NCBI GenBank assembly: GCA_023653785.1
Contig: JAMKCH010084911.1
Location: forward strand, 58,348-122,347
From: Ophioderma brevispina
Taxonomy: Eukaryota; Echinodermata; Ophiuroidea; Amphilepidida; Ophiodermatidae
Length of the DNA stretch: 64,000 bases
Direction of reading: 5' to 3'
This document shows positions 1 to 10,765 of this stretch, piece after piece (position 1 is the first letter of the stretch; every line of letters starts with the position of its first letter). The notes under the pieces were generated by a model that worked only from the letters and a program-made list of their open reading frames with translations, was not told where the DNA came from and ran no database searches. Both the position numbers and the translations under genes were made by a program.

Positions 1-48
1 ATATAATCGTACAAGAAATGTACATCTATTTACTGTGACATTGGTTAC

Positions 49-150
49 CTTGGAGGTTGTTGCAGCATTTACTCTTTTACCCGTCACCACAACCATCTCA
101 TAATAATACTTGTGAGTAGGATTGTTGTCTTTCAATGCCGTCACTCCTAA
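49..150 (-). CDS. polycystin-1-like exon, start of PLAT domain
   Basis: This exon is bounded by an acceptor at TTCACAG and a donor AAG|GTAACC, and encodes 34 codons in phase 0. The peptide begins LGVTALKDNNPTHKYYYE and continues MVVVTGKRVNAATTSK. That is the characteristic start of the PLAT/LH2 domain which follows the first membrane helix in PKD1/PKD1L proteins: a conserved LGVTPL-type lead-in, a Y(Y/F)YE strand and a V-TG-R-NA-T-S turn. In this family the PLAT domain lies in the cytoplasm and is thought to bind lipid or protein partners. The remaining PLAT strands and the channel-like helices should lie beyond the left edge. It joins in phase with the exon at 461-688. Confidence 0.8.
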
Positions 151-460
151 CTGTGAACACCATATTTTTATTATTAAAGTTAACATAACATTCGTAATCG
201 TGGTTATTGCAGAAGAAAGTAAACTTAAGCAGACGAAATATAACAGGTACTAGGTAACTTGTTTAGCTTCAAAATCATAGCATCAACAGAATCGTGATCA
301 TGGATCAACCTCGCAAATGATCATGTATTAACTATGACTTATTAAACTTTACTGAATGTTAATATTGTATTCCTTTTTAATATACCTGATTATATATATT
401 TGTTTGATAATGTCAATATACTAAACTGGACTACCCTTAGTAAAGTACATCGGATTTTAC

Positions 461-688
461 CTTGAATATGTCTTTTTTGTCTTTCCTTCTTGCCCAAAGA
501 AATAGAAAGAAAAATATAACATATATCACAATGGTAGCTATGTAGATGGTAGGATTCTGATAGAAATCAGCATTGGCAAAGATGTAGTTGAAATCAAGCG
601 GTGTTGGTGCGACAATCCACGTACTAGCAAAGGACGTCAGGTGGTTGGTAATACATTGTGTGCTGTCTTTGTCGGACATTGGCCCCGC
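461..688 (-). CDS. polycystin-1-like exon, GPS motif and first transmembrane helix
   Basis: The exon runs from acceptor TTTCATCAG to donor TTCAAG|GTAAAA, 76 codons in phase 0. It contains the end of a GPCR proteolysis site, TQCITNHLTSFA, in which the (C/T)xHLT|SF core marks the autocleavage point of GAIN domains. After a linker with TPLDFNYIFANADFYQNP comes a strong hydrophobic helix (IYIATIVIYVIFFFLFLWA) and a basic stop-transfer RRKDKKD. This order of GPS, short linker, helix and WARRKD is diagnostic of polycystin-1 and PKD1-like proteins. At the cleavage site the usual second cysteine-x-cysteine is CIT rather than CxC, so cleavage efficiency is uncertain. The neighbouring exons join in phase. 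Confidence 0.9.
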
Positions 689-757
689 CTGATGAAATAT
701 AATATGATTGTTCTAATTAAACATTGCATTTTTAGAGTCGATTATAAATGTCCTTAC

Positions 758-855
758 CCAACGGACCATTCCATTTGTAATCCATAAACCACCATGGAAG
801 AATTCACGTAGATCTTCCATAGAGATGGTGCAGATTTCAAAGGGAATAATCAATA
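758..855 (-). CDS. polycystin-1-like exon, end of GAIN domain before the GPS
   Basis: The donor CGTTGG|GTAAGG is strong; the acceptor CCTATTAG is weaker but gives a start two bases into a codon. That exactly completes the single base left by the upstream exon ending at 3686, so the splice is phase-consistent. The peptide (LIIPFEICTISMEDLREF, then HGGLWITNGMVRW) sits directly before the GPS exon. GAIN domains of this family carry a cysteine and a tryptophan-rich strand here that pair with the cysteine in the GPS. Assignment rests on position, phase and this cysteine/tryptophan pattern rather than strong similarity. Confidence 0.65.
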
Positions 856-1999
856 CTAATAGGGTATGGTTACCATAAATCAAATCCTCAACAAACTATC
901 ACACACTGGCGTGTTGCAACGACCCCATATAAAGTGTCATCAAGCGGACGAATTTACGCAATTATTAACTTGTTTAAACATGCTAAAATGCTGTTAATAT
1001 CCTCACATGCAAGGGATAACATGTTTAACAAAGTTCTTCTGAACACGGTTTTCGGAAGCGGTTCGGAATAATTGTAAATTGTAAATCGAGCAAAAGTAAA
1101 TTGTCATCTTGTGCGTATTAAAAAATTTGCGCATCCATCATTTTTTTTAATAATAAAAATAAATTAAATACTTTTTGAGTTACGTCAAAAAGTATCAGAC
1201 GGGGACTTTCTTTATTTTGCTGAGTGTATTTAGGTGAAGTAAACAAACTCATACCCAAAATATAATTGTTTAAGGTTCTAATACTGTAGAATTGCAATGT
1301 ATGAGCAAAGAGACCTTTACACTCAAGAAGAATGACGAGCCGAAGGACGTATCATGGCGTATCTCGCAAAGATAAGACACAATCTATCAGAGAGACAACT
1401 GGCTGCCAGGTTTCCATAGTTGACAATATCAAATTTAAATAAAAACAACAACAACTTATATCCTTCTTCAGTAACACATCTTAAAATGTTCCCTGTTATA
1501 AATCATCCCCAGATGCCTTCGGATTTCCAATATTTTTTTAAAATTCACCAACTAGCTCCAACTCTCTCCAAGCACACTCATTATACATTTCCTCAATACG
1601 ATATCCCCCATTTAGGAACATGGAATATTCCGGATTGGCAAGTCTCTAGATGGCCTTCATTTCTTGAAATAACTTTCCACCCTTTTCCTCCACCAAAACA
1701 CAACACAAGCCTTTCGACCCTGGAAAAGACTTCAACACATAACATATTCAATTTATAGCCCCATATACTGCTCCCTCTAACCAAAACCGTTGACAGAAGT
1801 TCAATTTCCACTCACAATGCAAAAGGCAGTACCTACCCTCAATACGTACACACTTACTGTCTTCTGCCCACACATTTATGGACCTTCAAAAGTAGACCAA
1901 TTTTAATATACAGACATACGTCTGATAATAACTATTCTACTCTGGACACACCTTATCGAAGTCCAATTCTCGTTTTCCAAAAGTCGCCCTGGATGGCAC

Positions 2000-2158
2000 A
2001 ATAAATGGGACGGGACCCAGAGGTAGACCACCGAACAGATGGCTTGACATCACCAAAGCCAATTGCCAAGAAATTTGGCTGTCATCTGTACGTGACTCAA
2101 TGATCAAGGATAATAGAGATAAGGGTCTGATAGAGTGGTTTCACGTACATCTTTGAAC
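2000..2158 (+). mobile_element. possible 3' tail of a LINE reverse transcriptase
   Basis: In one frame, apart from a likely indel, the sequence reads GPRGRPPNRWLDITKANC, then QEIW and VRDSMIKDNRDKGLIEWFHV before a stop. The GRP-xRW-D-I pattern, followed by a helix rich in D/R/K and a terminal W, resembles the extreme C-terminus of LINE ORF2 proteins that encode a GRPxxRWxD motif. No reverse transcriptase motifs lie upstream on this strand, so it would be a severely 5'-truncated copy. The assignment is tentative. Confidence 0.35.
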
Positions 2159-2270
2159 GTCATTTTAATCTGATCGCCTCTTCAAAGAAACCTGAGAAAA
2201 CATCAGTTACGCAAAATTCCTTCACCAAAACTTGCACTTTATGGTAGACGTTTCGTATAGAAGTCCCAAG

Positions 2271-2360
2271 TATGCAAATGAGGTATTGCAATTAATTTCG
2301 TCATGTGCTGTATAATCTCTGCACATGACGGAATCAATTGCAATATACCTCATTCGCATA
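2271..2360. repeat. hairpin with ~38-bp arms
   Basis: The left arm 2271-2308 (starting tatgcaaatgaggtattg) is matched in reverse complement by 2321-2360, with a loop of about 12 bases and only a few mismatches. Weaker pairing continues outward. It lies in an intron and could be the tip of a small foldback element or structured intronic RNA. Confidence 0.6.
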
Positions 2361-3149
2361 CTCATCGAAAACGTTCAAAATTATCGGACGTTGGCACAAT
2401 CCTCAAAACACACCGAGACATTTCCGTTGCAATTTCCCAAAATACTCAAATTGTTGTAAATAGCTTTCGAATTAATCTTGAGAGGGTCCAAACAAAGAGA
2501 TATGATTGAAATCTTGCCTTATGTAGTACGATGTGTTTTTTAAATTAGCCATTCTCCTAGTTTTCTTGGAATAGGTGCTACGAAGCACTCATACAACCCC
2601 TCCGTGGACGTTTTCCTACCTCACAGCCTGCAGAAACTCCAGGCTTCATCTCTTTATCCCAAGAACACTTGATTCCGCAACACGCAGATTGTAGCTGGTG
2701 TGAAAAGGTCACCACGGCATCTATGAGTTTGCTTTGCAACATGTCTTTTGAACTCAGAATCCGCCCATTAATTTGCTAACTGTGAAAGCTCGCCGCTATT
2801 GATTATTCTTGGTTAAGTTCTGATATGCCCAGTACATGGCCCCGAGTCCAGTTGAGGCATTTCTATTGATGAACACAGCTTGCTCTTCTTCGCCTAATTA
2901 AATATGCCAATAACATAACATTTAACAGTTGACACCAAACAGCTTTCGACTCTTCAACTCTTGACTCATCAGCGGCGTTAAAAAAAGGCATCTCTAGATC
3001 TAGTATTTGAACTATAGATCGATCATTATCCATTCAATATTACATTTTCAAAATATATTTCGGCATGAAAATCCTGAGTTTCCAAACGTGATATTACATT
3101 AGTAAAAGATTCAGGGGCGGATGCGGAACCTCCGCTTTTTTATCTCCAG

Positions 3150-3520
3150 CCTTGCAAAAATGCCACCATGTGGCAGGAAATAGAAAACAGGGCACTCGTT
3201 TTTAGGATGACTCTTCCCGCAATATTAGTTTCACGCTTTATTCCTTTGTCGTCTATGGGATCCGTACTATGGCTCCAAGGGACTACATCTACTTTTTACA
3301 CGTTTTTTTTCGGCTCGCTTCGCCCACCGGTAGACTTTCAAACCGTAATATATAGAGGACTCTAAGATCGCCAAAAAGGAAAAGGGTACTTTCGCCCCTT
3401 CTAAATCCTGAGAGTATCCGCATCTCAAAGCTCCTTTTAGCACTATGGCCTAAGGTGTAATTCAAGGGGCTTTTTGTGCTCCAGAGCCCCGCCCCCACGT
3501 ACCCAAGTATATATTTGTTT
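3150..3520 (+). repeat. dispersed repeat X, copy 1
   Basis: The segment with ggcaggaaatagaaaac, then gactcttcccgcaatatt and agtttcacgctttattcc recurs around 21280-21393 (continuing at 24886) and at 50955-51140. The three copies share the order: ggcagga-ata, gactctt...attagtttcacgc, ttccgttgtcgtctatgg, cggact(g)tgg. Downstream of the shared core this copy has gctccagagccccgcccc, an ending seen only here in the window. No protein or tRNA-like head is visible, so its class is unknown. Confidence 0.6.
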
Positions 3521-3685
3521 TTTATTGTACATAAAACAGCACAATTTACTAACGAAGTAATGTGCAAGATAACTAAACTTCACTCCCGAACAAAGATCAA
3601 ATTTACGACAAAATATATGTTTTATATTATCGCAAGTGTGAACGTAAGAAAATTATAACCTATAATGTTTCAAGCATACACCTAC

Positions 3686-4064
3686 TTAAATTGCTGTCTT
3701 TTCCGGGCAGGACATATGCTTTATCATAGTCTTCGCCATTCGGGATTGAACCAAAACGAACATAAATAGCATATGGCACGGGTTCCATCTCTCCAGAAAA
3801 TAGCCATACATAAATTGCTGTATCATTATGCGTCATATTAAAAGCATGGATGTTCATTATGCTGCCATTCGATGGCTTGAAAACATTGCCGACTGTTGCA
3901 AAAGAATGCCTCCGCTGTATGCCGAGGGTGATACCTGGTGTGTCCATAATGAAAATGGGTTCTCCGGTAGCTAATGTAAAAGACACACTCAACACGGGAG
4001 AAAAATGTCCTAAACGATCACTGTTGTTCCCATAGTTGTACCAATTGAATGGAACATAGAGGAT
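3686..4064 (-). CDS. polycystin-1-like exon, GAIN subdomain
   Basis: The acceptor CTATTTCAG|ATCC and donor TTTAA|GTAGGT bound 379 bases: 126 codons plus one base that continues in the exon at 855. The peptide begins ILYVPFNWYNYGNN and carries a run of beta strands (VLSVSFTLATGEPIFIM and IYVWLFSGEMEPVPYAI). It ends with YVRFGSIPNGEDYDKAYVLPG. The last motif (Y-(V/L)R-(F/Y)G-P-EDYD) is highly characteristic of PKD1L and REJ proteins, just before the GPS region. Several NxT/S sites fit an extracellular location. There is no stop or frameshift. It joins in phase to the exons at 5521 and 855. Confidence 0.88.
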
Positions 4065-5520
4065 CTGAAATAGGAAATGACTGAATTTTAGAGTGTGGGT
4101 TTATTGAGGTTTTACTGAGCTTCACCTTGTTGGCTTCTTTGCTAAATACATGTATTGTATTGTTTAACACAATTTCTTACTGTTTTCTATGTTCCTGTCT
4201 ATGTTTTAATGTTACATTGCAACCTTAGAACCACTGTTGCACTATTCTATTTGTAATTTTCAAAAAGCATAAAATTATTTTTTTTTTAAATCAACATAGC
4301 GAGAGGTAAGAAGAAAGACAGAGAAAGAGGGAAGAGAAAGAGAGAACAAGAGAATTGAACAAAGGAATGGAGCCAGGTAGAACAAGATAAAGAGAGACAG
4401 AAGGAACAACGAGACTATTGATTGGAATTCATATAGTAGTATAACATCAGCAAAAAAGGAAAATATTAAATAAATAAATTAATAAAATAACAAAACAGAC
4501 ATTTAGTTAAGTTTATTCAGCAAATTAAAAATAACAATGATACAATAAATATACAGCGAAAAAGTGAAATGTGCTGGGGACATAAAGGAAACCTCGTGAA
4601 AGATTAAGCCTACATAATATACAAAAATTATATACTACGATACAAACTTCAAAGAATAAAAAAAAGAAGAAAAAAAAAAACATCAGTTTCATGACAAAAT
4701 TTAAGTTGGAGGTTGGTTAAATGTTCATTGAAAGTGCAAGTGATGTTGGGATTTTGGGAGAATGTTTTGTTGTTATCTATGAATGTCTTTGGAAGTTGGT
4801 TCAGGTTACCTGGTGTTTTCAATCAGGTAATGTCCATGCTCGAACCAGATTACCAAGTTGCTCAGTGAAGTGCGATTTAATTCGCTTTGCGAATGACGCG
4901 AGTGTGAGTGTGATTGAGGGGCCGTTCCCGAAACTGAGTCGTAAATCTACGTGCATACTATGTCATGCCTGAGTTGTCCAATTTGTCCAAAGCACTGTGG
5001 AACTGGTGTGAATATGTCTGTTATGTAGGACATACGCATGAGTTAGTACACGTAGGGTTACGCATGAGTTTTGGGAACGGGCCCCTGGGCTGTTAGAGGG
5101 AGTTGTTTCCGATAGTCTTCAGGAATCATTATTAAAAACCCCAATATCAGTATGCTTCTATTTCTGAGATTTGGATGTGTGATTATCGTTTTTGAACTAA
5201 ACAGTCCATTACCACTTTCATGGTTATTTATTAAAAGTATTTTTTTACTTTGGATATTTATAATCTGTCCTCAGCAAACCTCGGCAGGTTATGTGGTTTG
5301 TATTCGTATCTTGGAGTGCATTTTGTCGGGTATCGGTAGCTGTGGCATAATTGTGGGTTTTCGTTTAGCTCTTTCCTTTTGTTAAACTCTTTCATGTTGT
5401 TAAGATTCAATTTCACATTGTATGTATTCAGTATATGGATTGGAAAGAAATATTGTGATATGACGATTGTTATTATCTTAGAAGATGATATGAAAAGGAC
5501 ATAATTATTTTGATACTTAC
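4065..5520 (-). other. intron with GA-rich tract and a dispersed repeat
   Basis: No exon is visible. A purine-rich tract (about 4310-4400, agagaaagagg-type) and A-rich sequence fill the first half. A repeat at about 4915-5100, present inverted near 37.7 kb, fills part of the second. Confidence 0.5.
4915..5100 (+). repeat. dispersed repeat E, copy 1
   Basis: The tract with ttcccgaaactgagtcgtaa and gggttacgcatgagttt is matched in reverse complement at about 37680-37870, where gaactcatgcgtaaccctag and gatttacgttgagtttcg lie at the same spacing. It has no coding potential that I can recognise. Two copies on opposite strands 33 kb apart indicate a dispersed element. Confidence 0.5.
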
Positions 5521-5779
5521 GATTGTGTTAATAGTGGCGCATGGTTCATCGCAAGTGCTACCGTTTGGAAATCGGAAGGTGATGTTAGGCAGGCTTACTT
5601 CAATCTGGTCATGCCGATAAGATTTTCCTTGTAAGTTATCAATAGTACCTTCTCTACCAGAAGTACAGAGTGTTTTCTCTACTTAATATGGTAGGTGGTT
5701 CGCCTGGAAGTTTATATTGTAACAACAGAGCGCCAACATTCTGCATCATGTCTTCAAAATAAGACGCGTATGATTTTGT
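5521..5779 (-). CDS. polycystin-1-like exon, REJ/GAIN junction, frameshifted
   Basis: The exon is bounded by TTTCAG|ACAAAA and ACAATC|GTAAGT. Its first half reads TKSYASYFEDMMQNVGALLL, then QYKLPGEPPTILSRENTLYF. Its second half reads SGREGTIDNLQGKSYRHDQ, then IEVSLPNITFRFPNGSTCDE. The two halves are in different frames: one base too many (or a 2-base loss) near 5665-5675 creates a stop if read straight through. Exon length is 259, which is 3n+1, whereas the flanking phases need 3n. Either the gene is decaying or the assembly has a single-base error here. The LLL-GEPP-(T/V) motif is typical of the region between the REJ module and GAIN strands in PKD1L proteins. Confidence 0.75.
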
Positions 5780-6038
5780 CTGAAATTGACCATTCTTATG
5801 GTTAGGTTACATTTCACTGCAATTAACAAAAACATGGTCACACTATTCTGTTGTTTTTTTTTTCTTTCAAGCGGTAATAGTAGTGTTACATCATTCGAAG
5901 GGGATGTCGCTATCTACTATTCTCGAATAAGCCAACAAGGTTGTGCATGTTATATTTTAGGACGATGTAAAACATTTTCATATCCAATTTATCTCTTTTG
6001 ATAATATAGTGATTTAATTAGCAGTTTTATCAAATTAC

Positions 6039-6076
6039 CTGGTTGAAATCAGTGTCCTCAACTAAATTCAGAAAGG
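6039..6076 (-). CDS. polycystin-1-like micro-exon, 1 base short
   Basis: This 38-base exon lies between acceptor TTTCCGCAG and donor AACCAG|GTAATT. It encodes FLNLVEDTDFNQ after two leading bases. A second copy of the exon, with related flanking intron sequence, occurs at 13552-13590, where it is 39 bases long and in phase. The comparison indicates that this copy lost one base next to the acceptor. Using the obvious donor of the previous exon (9269) gives a stop two codons in. Use of a secondary donor four bases further on (AC|GTATTG) would restore frame. Together with the frameshift in the next exon, this suggests damage or sequencing error in this part of the gene. Confidence 0.65.
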
Positions 6077-9000
6077 CTGCGGAAACAATATTGAAGAAAT
6101 AAAAACAATACAAACAAGCAGACGTATTTATATTAACAAATGTAGAAATTTCACTACTTCACACATAAACATAACCCAATGTGTAAGCATAGAACTCCAT
6201 AATAATTAATCAATTCGACTAACCCATTCATCTCGACAAAAGCTAGGCACTCGATGTGTATTCATGTGCATACACCGAAGCCGCCTTTACTATATCTATT
6301 TGCCGCGGTCGATGTAGTGACTTCGGGAAAAGCTGTCCACAAAACCTTGTAATTTGACCAGATTTGTGACCCGGCCTGTAGGGGTTTTGGAAAGTGCATA
6401 GTTCATTCACTTTCCATCTTTTTTGGCAAGTTGTTGTTGTCACCAAATAGGGGAGAATTTTGTTCATAAATACCGAAAACCGTCATCCTTTGTGGAGCTA
6501 CGACTGTAGAAAATAAGCTTGCATTTTGGGTGATTTTGTGACCCGTAAGTGTGAAAATAATATGAACATGTTCCGATCACTTCCGACTCTTGAGAAACGG
6601 TGTTATTGAAAGTTCAATGTACCTTGTAACAAAATATAACTTCTGACTTGTGCCCAAGAGCGCCCATACGTGGAATTCTATATCCATCGAAAACCCACCA
6701 AATTGTAATATTTTAACTTCCGGTTATATTGAATTTGTTTACCGTTGTGGCTGTTGATAGCCGATACCATGTCGAACTGATTCCAATGTCTGTTTCATCT
6801 GAATTATAAGTGTGATAAGTCATACTTTATTACCTAATTAAATGTATACATGATAGATTAATTAACCCTCGTCTTCCGAGGGGGGGGGGGGGTTGTTATC
6901 GCTCTCTTCTATTCTTTTCGCCTTACTAAAACCCCCATTTTCTGGTGTCAAATGGTTTAATGTAATTGCCAATTGACATTTATGTTGCGTTTCATGCCCC
7001 CCTCCCATAAAAAAATCACTACCGGGGTATTGCAAAGGTAAAGGGTGATCCCAAAGTGGTGGATAGGGTGTGGCAGGGTGTGGCACCCCCCCCCCATTTC
7101 GGGAGGGAAATACCAAAACGCCTAGTACGTCACAGGAATATCACAGACATTTTGATTTTCGTTGCAATAGATAGCAGGTGTTCCTCTTTCATTTGATACC
7201 AAAATGAGTACCAACATACGCAACATCATTTCATAATCACGGCATAACGTCTCTACATGATGGAAAATGTTTAAGTGTTTCAATATTATTTATTTGCCAC
7301 TAAATTTGCAAATATCAATATTCTTCCTATATGCAGTATTTTCATATTTTATTACCTTATGACGTCATAGTGACGTCATCAAAATCAATTTCATCTCTAA
7401 CTTTGGAATGAGCATTTTTGGTGAGTATCTTAAAGCAATATTGCACATTTTTTGAAGAAGCGCCCCCATTTTCAACATTTGATATTTTTGTACAGTTACG
7501 TTGGTAATTGTCTAGGAAACTATACCTGTGAACGAGAATGCTAAAAACATGCGCATTTATCACAAAATAAGCGATTGGTAATTAGGAATGGGATCCCAAT
7601 GGACCTTACGGCAGAGTGGAAATGCTAGTTATGTCCGCCATGATGAAATAGTACCACCTCGAGAAAATACTGCCTCTAACTTGACTTTCCTGAACTATTA
7701 AACAACTAATGGATGAGCGTAGACCGTACATGGACGCTATTTCCCGGCTATTTCACATTAGAAGGCTGTTTCAAGCAGCCGTGTGAATTATTATCGGGGA
7801 TCCCAATAATAATTATTCAAGTACAAAATTCATTCGCTTGTGAAACATCGACATTTCGAGGGTAAAACCATCACAGTGTATAGTTTCTAAAAAGGGGCCA
7901 GTTAGAACTTGTAACCGTCCAGTTGTTAAATCCCAAATTTTTGAAAATTGCGGGGGCGCTGGCGCTCTTAAAAAATGTGCTAATATTGCTTTAAGTTCTA
8001 GTTGACTCTTTTTATTTACTACACAAAAATATATATTCGAAAGCTATGAATCTTCTAGTTGTTGAACCGGTTAAACCTAAGGTCTAAACCTAGGCAAAGT
8101 ATACCCAAGCCGGTAATCAGCGGGCGAGGGGACAGAAGCCCCAATCTTAAAAGCCCCCCCCCCCAAAAAAAAATGAAAAGGGCTAAAAAAGGCAACAAAT
8201 ATGGTTTTATGTGTTTTTTGGTCGGTAAAGGGTAAAATTTCGGTAGAAAGTACCACTCTAGCCAAATTCGCCCCCCCCCGGCGAATCTGAGGGTAAAAAG
8301 TCATCCCCCTAAACAAATCCTGGTTACCGGCCTGACTCTACCATTTTAATCATTATAACATCATTATAATCATAATTAGTATGGGTGTACATTTGATTTC
8401 ATTTTCAAATTATTAAAAAAAAAAATCCCCCCCCCCACCCATTTACAATGTTTCCCCACATTTCCCAGCGGTTGCACCAAAATTATGATCTCAGCACTCT
8501 TCAAACTATAGAAAACATCGTCAAACCCCCCCCCCTTTGAGACCATTCTCCAAAACAGTATGGATTCACATTTCTCAAGTATTTTTGGTATTGCACTACA
8601 GTTTTCAATTTTTTTACATATGTGTGTAGTATAGATTTTTTCCCATGATTTCTTGCGCTTGGCTGAAATTGCCAAAATTGGTTAAAAATCCTTCCCAGTA
8701 TGCTCGGCGCCTCTTTCCGAAGAGCGCTTTCCCTCCTGCTGAGAGGGCAATTATCGCATTACTTAAGCCGGTAAATTGAATTGTGGTAGGATTTAATAAC
8801 AAAATGCGGTAACGTGATAGGGTCTTTGAAACTCGTGTGTTGTTGGTCCTTCCTCTCTATTAGGTCCATGTTTAGAGTGACCAACCTTATTGCAAAGTTT
8901 AGATACCTGTACCTGGTTTCCCCAATTTCTAGCGATATCCATCTTGTGACTTTCCTTATCGTTGTGATGATTATCTTAAAGATACAAATACAGCGTTCAC

Positions 9001-9268
9001 AGATAGCGCATGGTGCGTCTGCCGTCGCGGTTTATGAATGGAGATAACGGTCACATGATCACCAAGGTCACATGAGGTCACTAACATATGGGAACTATTC
9101 ATGGACCATTGCATCCAAATGTCATGAAAATTGATCGATATATCTGGATACAGCATGCAATTAAGTTTAGTGTTAACATTTCAGAACAGATACATGCATA
9201 GACACACACAACCAAAGCAATCCCTACGTGCCCTCTTGCAGACGACACAAAAAGATAACAATACGTAC
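6077..9268 (-). other. intron containing a TTAA foldback MITE and C/G tracts
   Basis: No exon is recognised. The interval holds G and C homopolymer-rich patches (6880-6893, 7086-7098, 8153-8162, 8271-8279, 8429-8440) and a foldback MITE at 7430-7994. Between 8640 and 9260 I see nothing specific. Confidence 0.5.
7430..7994. mobile_element. foldback MITE flanked by TTAA, copy 1
   Basis: The element begins TTAA-AGCAATATTGCAC and ends GTGCTAATATTGCT-TTAA. Nested inside both ends are GCGCCCCCATTTTCAA and its complement, and pairing continues inward (actatacctgtgaacga against its mirrored counterpart), so most of the element folds on itself. TTAA on both sides is the target duplication made by piggyBac-type transposases, so this is probably a non-autonomous piggyBac-like element. 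A second copy, about 80% similar by eye, is at 11464-11984. No open frame is present. Confidence 0.7.
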
Positions 9269-9394
9269 GGCAATCATAGTTTCCAAGAGATTTACTAGGT
9301 CTTCAGACAGAGGGTCGATTTCACTTCTGGGGTAGAAATCTGCTCCACTTTGTATCTCCTTCCAAACACCCTCGACAATAGTTTCAAGAAGTCG
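9269..9394 (-). CDS. polycystin-1-like exon, REJ-region helix
   Basis: The acceptor TATTTTCAG|CGAC and donor ATTGCC|GTACGT define 42 codons starting RLLETIVEGVWKEIQSGAD, ending LSEDLVNLLETMIA. It joins in phase to the exon at 10608. The amphipathic helix with repeated L-L-E-T is typical of the stretch following the REJ module in PKD1L proteins, where a helical GAIN-A subdomain begins. The phase of the donor conflicts by one base with the micro-exon at 6039-6076, as discussed there. Confidence 0.72.
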
Positions 9395-10379
9395 CTGAAA
9401 ATAAAGTATTGTTTCAAAGTTGTTGTTGAATAGTCAATGTAAGAAAACAATGTTTTTGTAGACTGTTGAATTATAAATTAAATAACCTACTTAGGTTATT
9501 TAAATACTTGTGTATGAAAATATATATATTTCGACAGTTATCGGTTCGAATCTGGCTAGGTGCACAATTTTAACGTCTCTGTGAGTGAGACGCTCTGGGG
9601 GGGGGGGATGATTAAAAGTATTCATATATGTAGCAGAGTTATTTGTATATTAAAACAGGATTATTAAAACTTTGTGTTCAACAGCCATGAACAAGCGATG
9701 TATTTTTTTTTCATGAATCCTTTGTCTAAGATATTGTTTTACGTTACTCATTTACACGATCAGAGACGCCAAAATGTCAAATTTTACTACTATTATATAT
9801 TGTCATAAGGGGCTTTAATGCGTAATATTTTGTGTCGAAAATTATTTAAAAATTAATTTACCAATTCCTCCATGGTAATATTATTACTAGATGTAGTCAA
9901 ATGGTTTGCTATACACAATATTAACTCAGCGTCTCGGATGGAATAGAGGCTTATCGACGATAATAATTGAAATGTTTCTCTTTTTTCCTATGAAATAGAA
10001 AAATACAAAATTGTTACTAAATTACCGTAAACGAACATTGGTAGTATACACCAAGAGTATTAGGCAAAGTTTAAAGCCACTAGCATGATCGGTGATTATC
10101 TTCAAAATGTAAACGACTACCATTTTCAATTTGGGCGAAGTTGAGTTCTCTGCATCGTTGAAAGTTGTTTTTTTAATACAGACAATTTTAAAACAAAATA
10201 TGGATCATGACTTGTTTTCTTATTAACTCTGCATAGTCGGCTTCGGTGTGGTAAGTATGCATCTTAGGTAGTCTTTTTTGAAAATGAATTCATCAATCAA
10301 CCATGGCATTGTGTCTCGATGAGATCATTCTACTCTATATTCTCTGCTAGAATTGTTCAGAGTTATTTACTGTGCGCCG

Positions 10380-10520
10380 AGCGTGACGTGCGTCAACACG
10401 GAAGTGAATGCCGATTGGCTTGTTTGAGTAGGTTGGCCTCCCCATTGGCTAATCGCGTATGAGGCTACCCATAGTCTCCGCCCATTTTATGCAGATATTG
10501 CGGCGCGCGCGTTGCCGACC
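10380..10520. other. CpG-rich patch with CCAAT-type boxes in an intron
   Basis: Within AT-rich surroundings this 140-base patch contains many CpGs (cggcgcgcgcg at about 10501) and two ATTGG/CCAAT motifs (gccgattggctt, cccattggctaat) with tttatgcag nearby. It lies just downstream of an exon at 10608-10765 and could be an internal promoter or enhancer. I see no initiator or transcript evidence. Confidence 0.25.
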
Positions 10521-10607
10521 TCTGAACAATTCTGGCAGTGACTTTAGAAGAAATTCGTAGTGAAATACATGTGTCATTGTAATGGACAGATTGTGAGTAT
10601 CACATAC

Positions 10608-10765
10608 CAATATCAGCACGTGACCATCTCTCACTCTGGTCAGGAATACATCAAATAGCGTGCTTCTTAATTCGGTATCAGTGTCCAGGCCAGGTATAAC
10701 CCATATTGATGAGTTCATCCCGTTCTGCTGAAAATCTAGTCTCTTGGCATTGTAGAAAAACGAAC
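10608..10765 (-). CDS. polycystin-1-like exon, REJ module
   Basis: The exon lies between a long polypyrimidine acceptor (TTTTTTTTTAATTCAG) and donor ATATTG|GTATGT. It starts two bases into a codon, completing the T left by the exon at 12517, and ends in phase 0. The peptide reads SFFYNAKRLDF, then GMNSSIWVIPGLDTDTELRS, then TLFDVFLTRVRDGHVLIL. The strand-turn pattern with W-(V/I)-P and F-L-(T/V)-V-RD matches the immunoglobulin-like repeats of the REJ region of polycystin-1 family proteins. There is no stop or shift. The similarity is modest, so domain naming relies partly on context. Confidence 0.7.

Larger units (their letters stand above)
856..3685 (-). other. intron of the polycystin-like gene with repeat fragments
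   Basis: No host exon is recognisable here. It is AT-rich sequence with a possible LINE tail at 2000-2158, a hairpin at 2271-2360 and a dispersed repeat at about 3150-3520, listed separately. Short open frames between them lack codon structure or splice logic. Confidence 0.5.

Noticed and set aside
8077..8802. Minus-strand open frames rich in Gly/Phe
   Set aside because: They depend on C and G homopolymer runs whose lengths are uncertain; no domain.
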